Shown here piece after piece: positions 1-8,161 of a DNA stretch of 64,000 nucleotides. The translations under genes were made by a program, and so were the position numbers. The stretch is from an uncultured Mobiluncus sp. (GTDB taxonomy: Bacteria > Actinomycetota > Actinomycetes > Actinomycetales > Actinomycetaceae): the NCBI RefSeq assembly GCF_947254095.1, contig NZ_CAMYBV010000004.1, forward strand, positions 1-64,000, given 5' to 3'. The first letter of the stretch is position 1, and each line of letters starts with the position of its first letter. The notes beneath the pieces were generated by a model that had not been told where the DNA came from, did not search any database, and saw only the letters and a program-made list of their open reading frames with translations.

Positions 1-339
1 GGGTCTGGTTGTTATTGCTGTGCGTCCCCGGCGAACACCAGCAATCCCAGCGATTCTCATGAGTCGAGCGACCTGGTCACGACCAATATCCCAGCCCGCG
101 CGCCTGGCTGCGTGCCACATCTTGCGTATCCCGTAAACCCCGAAATTATGAGCGTGAATAGTTGCCAACTTTCTAGCAAGTATTCGATCACGAATGCTTC
201 TGGCGCTTGCTGGTCTGCTCTTCGCTAGCCGGTAGCCGCGAGAGGTAATAAACCCTCCTTCCAGGCTCGCACCCAGTGTCCGGCAAATCGGCTCGACCCC
301 GAAACGACCCCTATATTCGTCAATATAAGCAATCATCAT
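1..339 (-). CDS. IS3-family transposase orfB, N-terminal part
   Basis: The frame reads from ATG at 339 to the left edge without a stop. It begins MMIAYIDEYRGRFGVEPICR, a typical IS3 OrfB N-terminus, and continues through SRGYRLAKSRPASARSIRDR and YGIRKMWHAARRAGWDIGRD, the HTH-like region before the catalytic core. The DDE residues lie beyond the window. The start codon overlaps the end of orfA, as in IS3 elements where the two frames are translationally coupled or fused by frameshifting. The in-frame stop just upstream (TAA, about 354) fits an independent start better than read-through in this frame. Completeness of the gene outside the window is unknown. Confidence 0.8.
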   Translation of the reverse strand, partial: MMIAYIDEYRGRFGVEPICRTLGASLEGGFITSRGYRLAKSRPASARSIRDRILARKLATIHAHNFGVYGIRKMWHAARRAGWDIGRDQVARLMRIAGIAGVRRGRTAITTRP

Positions 340-653
340 CGGGCCGGACGGTTAGCTGCGCTGCGAAAAAAGCCGAGGCAGTTTTCAAAATCTCATTCGC
401 CCTACGCAGCTGCGCATTCTCGCGTTTGAGACGTTTGATTTCCTCATGCTCTTCACGCGTGAGCCCCTGCCGTTCGCCCGTAACAACCAAATGCTGCTCA
501 TACCAGCGGCGCAGTGACTCGTTTGCGATCCCCAGCTTCACAGCTATCTCATTAACCGCCCTCCACTGCGAACACGAACAATCAGCAGCCAACCGATCAG
601 AAAGCAACCGCACCGCCCGATACCTTAAACTCCTGAGAATACCTCTTAGACAT
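320..653 (-). pseudogene. IS3-family transposase orfA, frameshifted
   Basis: The natural start is ATG at 653, preceded by a purine-rich GAGAGGATTAGGG and encoding MSKRYSQEFK. After this the reading must move by one base, near 623-629, to continue as YRAVRLLSDRLAADC, the expected next part of OrfA. Downstream the helix-turn-helix (NEIAVKLGIANESLRRWYEQ) and the zipper (EEIKRLKRENAQLRRANEIL) are intact. One extra base in the coding strand (AAGG rather than AAG) explains the break. This is not the site of the usual programmed orfA/orfB frameshift, so it is a lesion or a sequencing error. A long alternative ORF from 823 is only this second frame extended upstream. Confidence 0.75.
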
Positions 654-948
654 ATCCCTAATCCTCTCAAAAACGAGTAGGAACAAAACCCAGTACGCTT
701 CACCACACCACCCTCGCGCTCAAACCACGTAAGCGACGCCGAGAATTTGCCACGGGAGAGCCAATAAGTGTAAGCTAGTTCCTCGGCGCATCTTGAGGCG
801 GGTTCACGCCTCCCAGTGCGCACTTGCCTGGCAAAAGTCAGGTGGAATGGAAATCCAACGGTGCGAGATTTCGCTTGTGTTGCGTTTACAAATGCGACAC
901 ACCCGAAAGCGTGTACCGGTGAAGAACCAGTTAGAGAGAGGTTAGCCC

Positions 949-1257
949 ATGGCGGGACAAAAAATCCGCATTCGGCTGAAGTCTTATGACCATGAGGTCA
1001 TTGACTCCTCGGCAAAGAAAATTGTCGAGACGGTAACCAGTGCTGGCGCTACCGTAGTCGGACCTGTGCCCCTGCCGACCGAAAAGAACGTTTACGTTGT
1101 GATTCGGTCGCCGCACAAATATAAGGACAGCCGGGAGCAATTCGAAGTTCGCACCCACAAGCGTCTGATTGACATTATTGACCCCACGCCTTCCGCAGTT
1201 GATTCGCTGATGCGTCTCGAACTGCCGGCAGACGTGAATATTGAGATTAAGCTGTAA
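949..1257 (+). CDS. rpsJ: 30S ribosomal protein S10
   Basis: A 102-residue protein with the whole S10 fold, starting [19 protein letters not shown] and ending VNIEIKL. S10 is a 30S head protein and, as NusE, also takes part in transcription antitermination. The ATG is preceded by GAGAGAGG at 933-940. It is the first gene of the S10 operon and is followed after 11 nt by rplC. The operon promoter should lie in 830-930, between the IS remnant and the gene, but I could not fix the hexamers. Length and sequence are ordinary. Confidence 0.97.
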   Translation: MAGQKIRIRLKSYDHEVIDSSAKKIVETVTSAGATVVGPVPLPTEKNVYVVIRSPHKYKDSREQFEVRTHKRLIDIIDPTPSAVDSLMRLELPADVNIEIKL

Positions 1258-1268
1258 GGAGGACCACG

Positions 1269-1925
1269 ATGACTAACGACACCATGGCCTCTGTAAAGGC
1301 ATTACTGGGGCGCAAGCTCGGCATGACCCAGGTCTGGGATGAAGACGGCAAGTTGATTCCCGTGACGGTGGTTCAGGTCGAAAAGAACGTCGTCACCCAG
1401 ATTCGTACTAATGAAACTGACGGCTACGACGCTGTCCAGCTGGGCTTCGGCAAGATGGACGAGCGCAAGGTCACCAAGCCGATGGCGGGTCACTTCGCCA
1501 AGGCTGGGGTTGAGCCGCGCCGTCACCTCGCGGAAATTCGCACCAACGACGCCAGCTCCTACGAGCTCGGTCAGGAACTGGGCGCGGATGTTTTTGACGC
1601 GGGAGTCCTAGTTGACGTTTCTGGAAACACCAAGGGCAAAGGCTTTGCCGGGGTGATGAAGCGTCACGGTTTCCAGGGCGTGTCCTCTTCTCACGGTGCA
1701 CACCGCAACCACCGCAAGCCCGGCTCTATCGGCGCTTGCGCCACCCCGGGCCGCGTGTTCAAAGGCTTGAACATGGCCGGCCGCATGGGCGGTAACCGTC
1801 GCACCATCATGAACTTGAAGGTTCAGGCTGTGGACGTGGAAAAGGGTCTGGTCGTTTTGACCGGCGCGATTCCCGGCCCCAAAGGCGGCATCGTCATGAT
1901 CCGCTCTGCTGTGAAGGGAGCCTAA
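1269..1925 (+). CDS. rplC: 50S ribosomal protein L3
   Basis: A 218-residue L3 with the typical N-terminal [20 protein letters not shown] and the glycine-rich loop [16 protein letters not shown] that reaches toward the peptidyl transferase centre. The [20 protein letters not shown] segment is the conserved L3 core. An AAGGAGG ribosome site lies 6 nt before the chosen ATG. The first seven residues (MTNDTMA) precede the part normally conserved, so an internal start at ATG 1284 cannot be excluded. The rplD start lies 2 nt beyond the stop, consistent with coupled translation. Confidence 0.97.
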   Translation: MTNDTMASVKALLGRKLGMTQVWDEDGKLIPVTVVQVEKNVVTQIRTNETDGYDAVQLGFGKMDERKVTKPMAGHFAKAGVEPRRHLAEIRTNDASSYELGQELGADVFDAGVLVDVSGNTKGKGFAGVMKRHGFQGVSSSHGAHRNHRKPGSIGACATPGRVFKGLNMAGRMGGNRRTIMNLKVQAVDVEKGLVVLTGAIPGPKGGIVMIRSAVKGA

Positions 1926-1927
1926 CA

Positions 1928-2572
1928 ATGACTGAAAACCGCAGCGTAGACATTTTTGATGGCGTCGGCAAGAAAACCGGCACCGTAGAGCTGCCCGGAG
2001 AGGTTTTCGACCTCGACTTTAACAATCCCTTGGTACACCAGGTCGTAAACGCTCAGTTGGCGGCCGCACGTCAGGGGACCCACTCCACCAAGACTCGTGG
2101 TGAAGTCGCCGGCGGTGGCAAGAAGCCGTGGCGTCAAAAGGGCACTGGCCGGGCTCGTCAGGGTTCGATTCGCGCCCCGCAGTTCGCTGGCGGCGGTACC
2201 GTACACGGTCCGCAGCCTCGTGACTACTCCCAGAACACCCCGAAAAAGATGAAGGCTGCCGCTTTGCGCCAGGCCTTGTCTGATCGGGCTCGCGCTGGGC
2301 GTATCCACGTGTTGAGCGACTTCGGCGTCAAGGAAGCCCCGTCCACCAAGGCCGCGAAGGCAGCTTTGCAGGGTGTGGTCGATGATCGTCGCGCCCTGAT
2401 TGTGTTGACCCCGGAAGTTGATGACGTCGTGGCGTTGAGCGTGAACAACCTCAGCGAGCACCACGCTCTGTTTGTCGGCGAGCTGAACACTTACGATGTG
2501 TTGGCTAACGACGATGTGGTGTTCTCGGCTACGGCGTTGGACTCCTTCCTTGGGAAAGGAGAAGACAAGTGA
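1928..2572 (+). CDS. rplD: 50S ribosomal protein L4
   Basis: A 214-residue L4. The long loop with [20 protein letters not shown] and [20 protein letters not shown] is the extension that lines the peptide exit tunnel. In Escherichia coli L4 also regulates its own S10 operon; no equivalent leader could be shown here. The gene sits between rplC and rplW and its stop overlaps the GTG start of rplW (GTGA at 2569-2572). Confidence 0.97.
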   Translation: MTENRSVDIFDGVGKKTGTVELPGEVFDLDFNNPLVHQVVNAQLAAARQGTHSTKTRGEVAGGGKKPWRQKGTGRARQGSIRAPQFAGGGTVHGPQPRDYSQNTPKKMKAAALRQALSDRARAGRIHVLSDFGVKEAPSTKAAKAALQGVVDDRRALIVLTPEVDDVVALSVNNLSEHHALFVGELNTYDVLANDDVVFSATALDSFLGKGEDK

Positions 2573-2871
2573 GCTTGGAAAAGACTAAGAACCCGCACGA
2601 CGTGATTATTAAACCCGTCGTCAGCGAAAAAGCCTACAACTTGATTGACCACGGTCAGTACACCTTCGTGGTGGCGCCCGACGCAAACAAGGTCGAAATC
2701 AAGCTGGCTATCGAAGAAATCTTTAAGGTAAAGGTTGCTTCCGTCAACACCCAGAACCGTGAGGGCAAGCGCGTGCGCACCCGTACCGGCTGGGGCAAGC
2801 GTAACGACACCAAGCGCGCCATCGTCACCCTCAAAGAGGGCTCGATTGACGTCTTTGGGATGCAGGCCTAA
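2569..2871 (+). CDS. rplW: 50S ribosomal protein L23
   Basis: A 100-residue L23 starting at GTG 2569 ([22 protein letters not shown]) and overlapping the rplD stop by 4 nt. The conserved VSEKAYNLI and [19 protein letters not shown] segments are present. L23 sits at the exit of the ribosomal tunnel and docks trigger factor and SRP. An AAAGGAGAAG ribosome site lies inside the rplD end. Ordinary length. Confidence 0.97.
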   Translation: MSLEKTKNPHDVIIKPVVSEKAYNLIDHGQYTFVVAPDANKVEIKLAIEEIFKVKVASVNTQNREGKRVRTRTGWGKRNDTKRAIVTLKEGSIDVFGMQA

Positions 2872-2883
2872 GGGGGATAACTC

Positions 2884-3720
2884 ATGGGAATTCGTAAGTA
2901 CAAGCCAACAACTCCGGGCCGTCGTGGTTCTTCCGTGGCGGATTTCGCGGAAATCACGCGTGATCACCCGGAAAAGTCCCTGGTTCGTCCGCTGCACAAG
3001 ACCGGTGGGCGCAACAACAAAGGTCGGATTACCTCTCGTCGTCGCGGTGGCGGCCACAAGCGCCAGTACCGCTTGATTGACTTCCGTCGTCACGACAAGG
3101 ATGGTATTCCCGCCAAGGTGGCTCACATTGAATACGATCCGAACCGTTCGGCGCGCATCGCTTTGCTGCACTACGCCGATGGCGAGAAGCGCTACATCTT
3201 GGCTCCGTCCAAGCTGAAGCAGGGCGACTCCATCGAACAGGGTCCAACCGCGGATATCAAGCCCGGCAACAACTTGCCGCTTAAGAACATTCCGCTGGGT
3301 ACCACGATTCACGCGGTAGAGATGCGGCCGGGCGGCGGGGCCAAGATTGCCCGCTCCGCTGGCGTTTCTGTCCAGTTGGTCGCCAAAGAGGGGCGTTATG
3401 CCCAGCTGCGGATGCCGTCTGGCGAAATCCGTAACGTGGATGCTCGTTGCCGCGCCACCATTGGTGAAGTCGGCAACTCCGATCATTCCAACATCGACTT
3501 GGGCAAGGCCGGTCGCTCCCGTTGGTTGGGACGCCGTCCGAAGGTCCGCGGTGTGGTTATGAACCCGGTTGACCACCCGCACGGTGGTGGCGAAGGCCGT
3601 ACTTCCGGTGGCCGTCACCCGGTGAGCCCCTGGGGCAAGCCCGAGGGTCGTACTCGTAGCAAGAAGAAGGCGTCGAATCAGTACATTGTCCGTCGCCGTA
3701 AGACTGGCAAGAATCGCTGA
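2884..3720 (+). CDS. rplB: 50S ribosomal protein L2
   Basis: A 278-residue L2, the usual length. It carries the RNA-binding core and the C-terminal [20 protein letters not shown] segment with the histidine close to the peptidyl transferase centre. The AGGGGGATAA ribosome site precedes the ATG. It continues the S10 operon with short spacers on both sides. Confidence 0.98.
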   Translation: MGIRKYKPTTPGRRGSSVADFAEITRDHPEKSLVRPLHKTGGRNNKGRITSRRRGGGHKRQYRLIDFRRHDKDGIPAKVAHIEYDPNRSARIALLHYADGEKRYILAPSKLKQGDSIEQGPTADIKPGNNLPLKNIPLGTTIHAVEMRPGGGAKIARSAGVSVQLVAKEGRYAQLRMPSGEIRNVDARCRATIGEVGNSDHSNIDLGKAGRSRWLGRRPKVRGVVMNPVDHPHGGGEGRTSGGRHPVSPWGKPEGRTRSKKKASNQYIVRRRKTGKNR

Positions 3721-3735
3721 TAGGGGAGTTTGTTT

Positions 3736-4014
3736 ATGCCACGCAGTTTGAAGAAAGGCCCCTTTGTTGATGCTCACCTGCAAAAGAAGGTGGACGCACA
3801 AAACGAGGCCAACACAAAGAACGTCATTAAGACCTGGTCGCGCCGTTCGATGATTACCCCGGATTTCCTGGGTCACACCATCGCGGTGCACGACGGTCGC
3901 AAGCACGTGCCGGTGTTTATCACCGAATCCATGGTCGGTCACAAGCTGGGCGAATTCGCTCCGACTCGTACTTTCCGTGGTCACGACAAGGAAGACAAGA
4001 AAGGTCGCCGCTAA
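3736..4014 (+). CDS. rpsS: 30S ribosomal protein S19
   Basis: A 92-residue S19 from the ATG at 3736 ([20 protein letters not shown]). An upstream in-frame TTG at 3730 would add only two residues, and the family consistently begins at [10 protein letters not shown]. The GGGGAG at 3723-3728 is the ribosome site. S19 binds S13 and the 3' major domain of 16S rRNA; the motif [19 protein letters not shown] is intact. Confidence 0.97.
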   Translation: MPRSLKKGPFVDAHLQKKVDAQNEANTKNVIKTWSRRSMITPDFLGHTIAVHDGRKHVPVFITESMVGHKLGEFAPTRTFRGHDKEDKKGRR

Positions 4015-4033
4015 AGCGGGGGAGGGATAGAAC

Positions 4034-4834
4034 ATGAAAGCTACTGCTCATACCCGCTATGTGCGCGTGACGCCGCAAAAGGCTCGCCGCATCATGAATG
4101 AGGTGCGCGGAATGGAAGCGAACAAGGCGCTTGACGTGCTGAAGTTTGCCCCGCAAAAGCCAGCCTTGCCGATTCGCAAGACTTTGGTTTCCGCCCTGGC
4201 TAACGCCGAACAGGCGGCTCGCAACGCCGGTACGTCTTTTGATTCTGATCAGATGTACATCGTTGAGGCTTACGTCAACGACGGACCTACGATGAAGCGT
4301 TTCCGGGCTCGGGCCCAAGGGCGTGGGGCGCGTATCTTGAAGCGTACTTCTCACCTGACCATTGTGGTGGGGGACGCGGAAGACAAGAAGGAACTTGCTG
4401 CTCCTTACTTGCCGTCTCAGCGCCGTCCGGAAGCTGATCGGATTTCGGCTTCCGCCGCAAAGAAGGCTGCTGCGGCCGCTGTCACTAAAAAGGCAGCTAA
4501 GCCGGTAGAGGCCAAGGAAGAGTCGGCTCCGAAGTCTACGACCGCCAAGAAGGCTCCTGCTAAGAAGCCGGCCGCAACGAAGTCCGCGACGAGCAAGGCC
4601 GCGGCTACCAAGTCGGCGGCCACCAAGGCGAGCACGACTAAGTCGAGCACGACCAAGTCCACGGCTGCGAAGTCCTCGACCACTAAGTCGACCACGACTA
4701 AGTCCGCAGGAGCCAAGGCTACGACCGCGAAGTCCACGACTGCGAAGTCGAGCGCGGCCAAGAAGTCCACAGCTACGAAGAGCACGGCGGCGAAAAAGCC
4801 CGCCGCGAAAAGCACTGAGAAGGGAGCGGAGTAA
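4034..4834 (+). CDS. rplV: 50S ribosomal protein L22 with a long Lys/Ala/Thr-rich tail
   Basis: The first ~120 residues are a normal L22 (RYVRVTPQKARRIMNEVRG; FRARAQGRGARILKRTSHLTIVV), whose beta hairpin lines the exit tunnel. The protein then continues for about 140 residues of low-complexity sequence built from short units such as ATKS, TTKS, STAAKS and AKK, giving 266 residues in total against roughly 115 for a minimal L22. The tail is strongly basic and resembles histone-H1-like C-termini. Similar but shorter tails are known on actinobacterial L22. The rpsC start follows the stop by 3 nt. Confidence 0.96.
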   Translation: MKATAHTRYVRVTPQKARRIMNEVRGMEANKALDVLKFAPQKPALPIRKTLVSALANAEQAARNAGTSFDSDQMYIVEAYVNDGPTMKRFRARAQGRGARILKRTSHLTIVVGDAEDKKELAAPYLPSQRRPEADRISASAAKKAAAAAVTKKAAKPVEAKEESAPKSTTAKKAPAKKPAATKSATSKAAATKSAATKASTTKSSTTKSTAAKSSTTKSTTTKSAGAKATTAKSTTAKSSAAKKSTATKSTAAKKPAAKSTEKGAE

Positions 4835-4837
4835 ATA

Positions 4838-5659
4838 ATGGGTCAGAAAGTACATCCCACTGGTTTCCGTCTGGGCATAACCGCGGAACACCGTTCCCGT
4901 TGGTTTGCTGACTCTACGAAGTCCGGCCAGCGTTACCGCGACTTCGTGAAGGAAGACGTCGAGATTCGTCGTCTCATGCAGGACAAGCTGGAACGCGCCG
5001 GTATTTCCAAGGTCGAAATCGAACGGACCCGCGATCGTGTGTCTGTGGACCTGTACACGGCTCGTCCCGGTATCGTTATCGGACGCCGCGGCGCGGAAGC
5101 AGATCGTTTGCGCGCCCAGCTGGAAAAGCTGACGGGCAAGCAGGTGCAGTTGAACATCCGCGAGGTTAAGAACCCCGATTTGGATGCGCAGCTGGTCGCA
5201 CAGTCCATTGCTGAACAGCTCAGCGCCCGCGTGTCTTTCCGTCGCGCCATGCGTAAAGGAATGCAGTCCGCACAGCGTGCGGGGGCCAAAGGTATCCGCG
5301 TGCAGTGCTCCGGTCGTTTGGGCGGTGCTGAAATGTCCCGCTCTGAGTTCTACCGGGAAGGCCGCGTGCCGTTGCACACCTTGCGTGCCAACATCGACTA
5401 CGGCTTCTACGAAGCGCGAACCACTTTTGGGCGCATCGGTGTGAAGGTCTGGATTTACAAGGGTGACATGACCGAACGGGATTGGAACCGGATGCAGGCT
5501 GAACAGGCCGGCCGCACGGGTCGCCGCAACGACCGTCACGCGGGGACCCGCCGTCCTCGTGCCGACCGTCCTGCTGACAACGCGGCCAACGAAAACGTAA
5601 ACGAAACCCCCGAAGCCGCGACCGTCGCCGCCGGGGCAACCACAGAAACGGAGGCATAA
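4838..5659 (+). CDS. rpsC: 30S ribosomal protein S3
   Basis: A 273-residue S3 starting [20 protein letters not shown]. The KH domain contains [16 protein letters not shown] (GxxG loop) and the C-terminal domain [21 protein letters not shown]3 forms part of the mRNA entry site. After about residue 215 there is a non-conserved tail, first Arg-rich ([20 protein letters not shown]), then Ala/Glu/Thr-rich, as often seen in actinobacteria. rplP starts 3 nt after the stop. Confidence 0.97.
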   Translation: MGQKVHPTGFRLGITAEHRSRWFADSTKSGQRYRDFVKEDVEIRRLMQDKLERAGISKVEIERTRDRVSVDLYTARPGIVIGRRGAEADRLRAQLEKLTGKQVQLNIREVKNPDLDAQLVAQSIAEQLSARVSFRRAMRKGMQSAQRAGAKGIRVQCSGRLGGAEMSRSEFYREGRVPLHTLRANIDYGFYEARTTFGRIGVKVWIYKGDMTERDWNRMQAEQAGRTGRRNDRHAGTRRPRADRPADNAANENVNETPEAATVAAGATTETEA

Positions 5660-5662
5660 GCA

Positions 5663-6079
5663 ATGCTGATTCCTCGTCGTACTAAGTGGCGTCGCCAGCA
5701 CCGTCCGGGCCGGCGTGGCTACGCTAAGGGCGGCACCGAAATCGCTTTCGGCGATTACGGTATCCAAGCCCTGGAGGGCGCTTACCTGACTAACCGTCAG
5801 ATTGAAGCGGCTCGTATTGCCGTGACACGTCACGTCAAACGTGGTGGCAAGATCTGGATTAACATCTTCCCGGATCGTCCGCTGACCAAGAAGCCCGCGG
5901 AAACTCGTATGGGTTCTGGTAAAGGTTCCCCCGAATGGTGGGTGGCTCCGGTCAAGCCCGGCCGTGTGCTGTTCGAAATCGCTGGTGTAAGCGAAGAACT
6001 GGCCCGCGAAGCTCTGTCTCGCGCCCAGCACAAATTGCCCATCAAGACCCGTTTTATTTCCCGAGAGGGTGGTGAATGA
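5663..6079 (+). CDS. rplP: 50S ribosomal protein L16
   Basis: A 138-residue L16 of normal length beginning [20 protein letters not shown], with the conserved [20 protein letters not shown] segment that contacts tRNA and the A-site region. GGAGG lies before the ATG. Its stop overlaps the rpmC ATG (ATGA at 6076-6079), implying coupling. Confidence 0.97.
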   Translation: MLIPRRTKWRRQHRPGRRGYAKGGTEIAFGDYGIQALEGAYLTNRQIEAARIAVTRHVKRGGKIWINIFPDRPLTKKPAETRMGSGKGSPEWWVAPVKPGRVLFEIAGVSEELAREALSRAQHKLPIKTRFISREGGE

Positions 6080-6318
6080 ACATGATAGGTTCCAAAGGAC
6101 TGGCTCCTAACGATTTGGATGCCATGGACAACGAGCAGCTCGCGATGAAGCTGAAGGACGCGAAGCAGGAGCTTTTCAACCTGCGTTTCGCCCAAGCTAC
6201 CGGTCAGCTCGAAGACCACGGCCGCATTAAGGCGGTTCGCCGCGATGTCGCCCGTATCTACACCATTTACCGTGAGCGGGAACTCGGCATTCGTACCGAG
6301 CCCAGCGTTAAGGAGTAA
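6076..6318 (+). CDS. rpmC: 50S ribosomal protein L29
   Basis: An 80-residue L29 with the coiled helical hairpin core ([43 protein letters not shown]). It sits beside L23 at the tunnel exit. The first ATG overlaps rplP; ATG 6082 is an alternative start two codons later. Slightly longer at both ends than the minimal ~65-residue protein. Confidence 0.95.
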   Translation: MNMIGSKGLAPNDLDAMDNEQLAMKLKDAKQELFNLRFAQATGQLEDHGRIKAVRRDVARIYTIYRERELGIRTEPSVKE

Positions 6319-6321
6319 TCA

Positions 6322-6606
6322 ATGGCAGACGAAACAATGACTACCGAAACGACCGAACGCAATCACCGTAAGGTGCGCCGCGGCTACGTGGTGTCTGATC
6401 GCATGGAAAAAACCATCGTGGTTCAGCTCGAAGACCGCGTGAAGCACCCGCTTTACGGCAAGGTCATGCGCAAAACCAAGAAGGTTACGGTTCATGATGA
6501 GCAAAACCTCGCCGGTATCGGCGACTTGGTCGTCATCATGGAAACGCGCCCGCTGTCCAAGACTAAGCACTGGCGCCTGGTGGAGATTGCCGAAAAGGCC
6601 AAGTAA
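6322..6606 (+). CDS. rpsQ: 30S ribosomal protein S17
   Basis: A 94-residue S17 with a short Thr/Glu-rich leader and the OB-fold core [20 protein letters not shown], ending with [20 protein letters not shown]. It is the last gene of the S10 operon here; a strong terminator follows, whereas in many bacteria rplN would come next. Confidence 0.97.
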   Translation: MADETMTTETTERNHRKVRRGYVVSDRMEKTIVVQLEDRVKHPLYGKVMRKTKKVTVHDEQNLAGIGDLVVIMETRPLSKTKHWRLVEIAEKAK

Positions 6607-6658
6607 TTCTCCACAACTGAAACTCGGTTGAGGTCTCTTAGACCTTTCAATCTGGATA

Positions 6659-6705
6659 AAGGACGCGGCCCGGATACATTATGTTTCTGGGCTGCGTCCT
6701 TATTT
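6659..6705 (+). terminator. Terminator of the S10 operon
   Basis: AAGGACGCGGCCCGG pairs with CTGGGCTGCGTCCTT (one G-T and one mismatch), 14-15 bp with a loop around 6674-6686, and is followed by ATTT. It lies about 50 nt after the rpsQ stop and separates the S10 operon from the metabolic genes that follow. Confidence 0.8.
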
Positions 6706-6770
6706 CAGCACCGCGGGGACCGACTGTTGAAAGCGCGGCGCTTGACCTCATTTTGGCGCTCATTTCCCCC

Positions 6771-6785
6771 TAGAATATAGGGGTG
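6771..6785 (+). promoter_or_regulatory. Probable -10 element of a leaderless transcript
   Basis: TAGAAT at 6771-6776 lies exactly 6 nt before the GTG start of the aminotransferase gene, and no Shine-Dalgarno sequence precedes the GTG. A transcript initiating 7 nt after the -10 would begin at the start codon. A TTGACC at 6742-6747 is too far for a standard spacer. The same geometry is seen at 15409-15423 and 47774-47788. Confidence 0.5.
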
Positions 6786-7928
6786 ATTGCGTTACCGTCT
6801 TTGTCTGACTTGAAAAAATCTCGCTCCCTGAAGTGGAGTATCCACCCCGGAGCCCTAGGTATGTGGGTCGCGGAAATGGACTTTGGGATTGCTCCAGCCG
6901 TGAGGGATACCCTGCAGTCCGCCCTCGACGACACCATCACCGGCTACCCTCCTGTAGGTCTATCCCAACAGGTTGGCCAGGCAATGCGAGAATTTTATGC
7001 GGCTGAATTCGGCTGGCCAATCGAGCCTGATGCGGTTGGCGTGGCCTCGGACGTATTGTCGGTGCTGCAAGCGGTGATGAGTATTCTTCCTCCGCAGGCT
7101 CCGGTGGTGGTGCCGACACCTGCATATATGCCTTTCTTGACGATGCCCCAGGACCAGGGTCACGAAGTCGTCCAGGTCGTGTCCAACTACGAGGTGCAAA
7201 CTGGTCAATATCAGCTGAACCTGGAGGGAATCTCGCAGGTTTTCCGCTCGGCTCCGGCCGGGGGATTGCTGGTGTTGTGCAACCCCTGGAACCCCGTGGG
7301 CAAGTGCGTGAGCCCCGCCGAAATGTCTGGACTGTGCGCTATTTTGGAAGATTACCCAGACGTCTTAGTGTTCTCAGATGAGATTCACTCCCCGCTGGTC
7401 TTGGACGGAAAACTCCAGCCTTTCGCCAATTTCTCTGATTTGGCAGGTTCCCGGACCGTGACCGCGGCAGCTGCCTCAAAAGGCTGGAACATCCCCGGTC
7501 TGCACTGTGCGCAATGGATTATTCCCGATGAATCGCTGCGACAACGTTTACGCACTCCGCTGCAAGTTTTTGCTTCCGGGGCGACCCCGTGGGGGATGCT
7601 GGCCACCATCAGCGCTTTCCGCGATAGCCGCGAATGGTTGGGGGAAGTCAAGGCGCAGATTGTCGAAAATCGGGAAACCGTCCGTGGCTGGTTGGCCAAT
7701 CACGGTGAACACTTCCGGGTGTTCCTGCCCGAGGCGACCTATTTGTCATGGTGGGAAACCGATGGAATCCTCGGAGCTTGCCCCGCCCAGACCCTGCGGA
7801 ATCGCGGCCTAATTGTCAACGATGGTGCGGACTTGGGCAATGGTTTTGAAAACTCTTTCCGTTTGAACTTGGCAACTACCCCCGAAGTGCTGCGCGCGGC
7901 TTTGCGGGTTATAGAAGCGGGTATATAG
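6783..7928 (+). CDS. MalY/PatB-type PLP aminotransferase (C-S beta-lyase family)
   Basis: A 381-residue fold-type I PLP enzyme. It has the MalY/PatB signature: N-terminal WVAEMDFGIAPAV, CNPWNPVGK, DEIHSPL and the Schiff-base lysine in SKGWNIPGL (Lys233). Members cleave cystathionine or cysteine at the C-S bond, giving homocysteine or sulfide plus pyruvate and ammonia; some have other roles, as MalY does in repressing the maltose regulon. The specific substrate cannot be read from the sequence. It is a single-gene unit between two terminators, in the interruption between the S10 and spc operons. The GTG start appears leaderless. Confidence 0.88.
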   Translation: MIALPSLSDLKKSRSLKWSIHPGALGMWVAEMDFGIAPAVRDTLQSALDDTITGYPPVGLSQQVGQAMREFYAAEFGWPIEPDAVGVASDVLSVLQAVMSILPPQAPVVVPTPAYMPFLTMPQDQGHEVVQVVSNYEVQTGQYQLNLEGISQVFRSAPAGGLLVLCNPWNPVGKCVSPAEMSGLCAILEDYPDVLVFSDEIHSPLVLDGKLQPFANFSDLAGSRTVTAAAASKGWNIPGLHCAQWIIPDESLRQRLRTPLQVFASGATPWGMLATISAFRDSREWLGEVKAQIVENRETVRGWLANHGEHFRVFLPEATYLSWWETDGILGACPAQTLRNRGLIVNDGADLGNGFENSFRLNLATTPEVLRAALRVIEAGI

Positions 7929-8029
7929 GTTTGCCAAACGGATTGCCGATGCCCATTCTTGGTAAACAGGAGATTTAGAGGGTATTACCGAAGCGTACTT
8001 CCTGGTCTAACCGCAGAATTTTCTCGGCC

Positions 8030-8055
8030 AAACTTCTCTGAACAGGGAGTTTTTT
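8030..8055 (+). terminator. Probable terminator after the aminotransferase gene
   Basis: AAACTtCTCT, loop GAAC, AGGGAGTTT followed by a run of six T (8050-8055). It is nested inside a longer inverted repeat, AATTTTCTC at 8017-8025 with GAGAAAATT at 8059-8067. It lies 100 nt beyond the stop and before the rbs promoter. Confidence 0.5.
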
Positions 8056-8083
8056 CAGGAGAAAATTTTCCTATGGGTTTTCC

Positions 8084-8112
8084 TTGACACAGCTCCCTCT
8101 ATGTGGCAACAT
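8084..8112 (+). promoter_or_regulatory. Promoter of the ribose operon
   Basis: A perfect -35 TTGACA at 8084-8089, a 17-nt spacer and a weak -10 CAACAT at 8107-8112. The predicted start near 8119 falls inside the palindromic operator, the usual layout for repression by a LacI-family protein. Confidence 0.6.
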
Positions 8113-8146
8113 TTGTGTAAACGATTACATGTAATCGTTTACACAA
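8113..8146. promoter_or_regulatory. 34-bp perfect palindrome: RbsR operator
   Basis: The half-site TTGTGTAAACGATTACA is followed without a gap by its exact reverse complement. The core GTAAACGATTACATGTAATCGTTTAC has the central CG-type half-sites typical of LacI/GalR operators (GTAAACG...CGTTTAC). It overlaps the expected transcription start and lies 16 nt before rbsR, so RbsR autorepression, relieved by ribose or a ribose phosphate, is the likely mode. Confidence 0.85.
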
Positions 8147-8161
8147 TGGAGTGGAGAGTCA

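Larger units (their letters stand above)
1..653 (-). mobile_element. IS3-family insertion sequence, cut by the window edge
   Basis: Two minus-strand reading frames have the classic IS3 arrangement: a short orfA with a helix-turn-helix and leucine-zipper region, then a DDE transposase orfB that runs off the left edge. The upstream terminal inverted repeat and target duplication could not be placed with confidence in 654-900. The element lies just upstream of the S10 operon and is transcribed away from it. OrfA carries a frameshift, so this copy is probably inactive unless the shift is a sequencing error. Confidence 0.85.

Noticed and set aside
2491..4035. 514-codon open frame on the minus strand across rplW-rpsS
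   Set aside because: A shadow of biased codon use in the ribosomal genes; the peptide has no family features.
4417..4815. Tandem DNA repeat array or CRISPR-like pattern in the rplV 3' half
   Set aside because: The repeats are codon-level Lys/Thr/Ser/Ala units inside an open frame, with no constant spacers.
3920..6031. 703-codon open frame on the minus strand across rpsS-rplP
   Set aside because: Antisense to certain genes; its Arg/Leu/Gly repeats simply mirror the L22 tail repeats.
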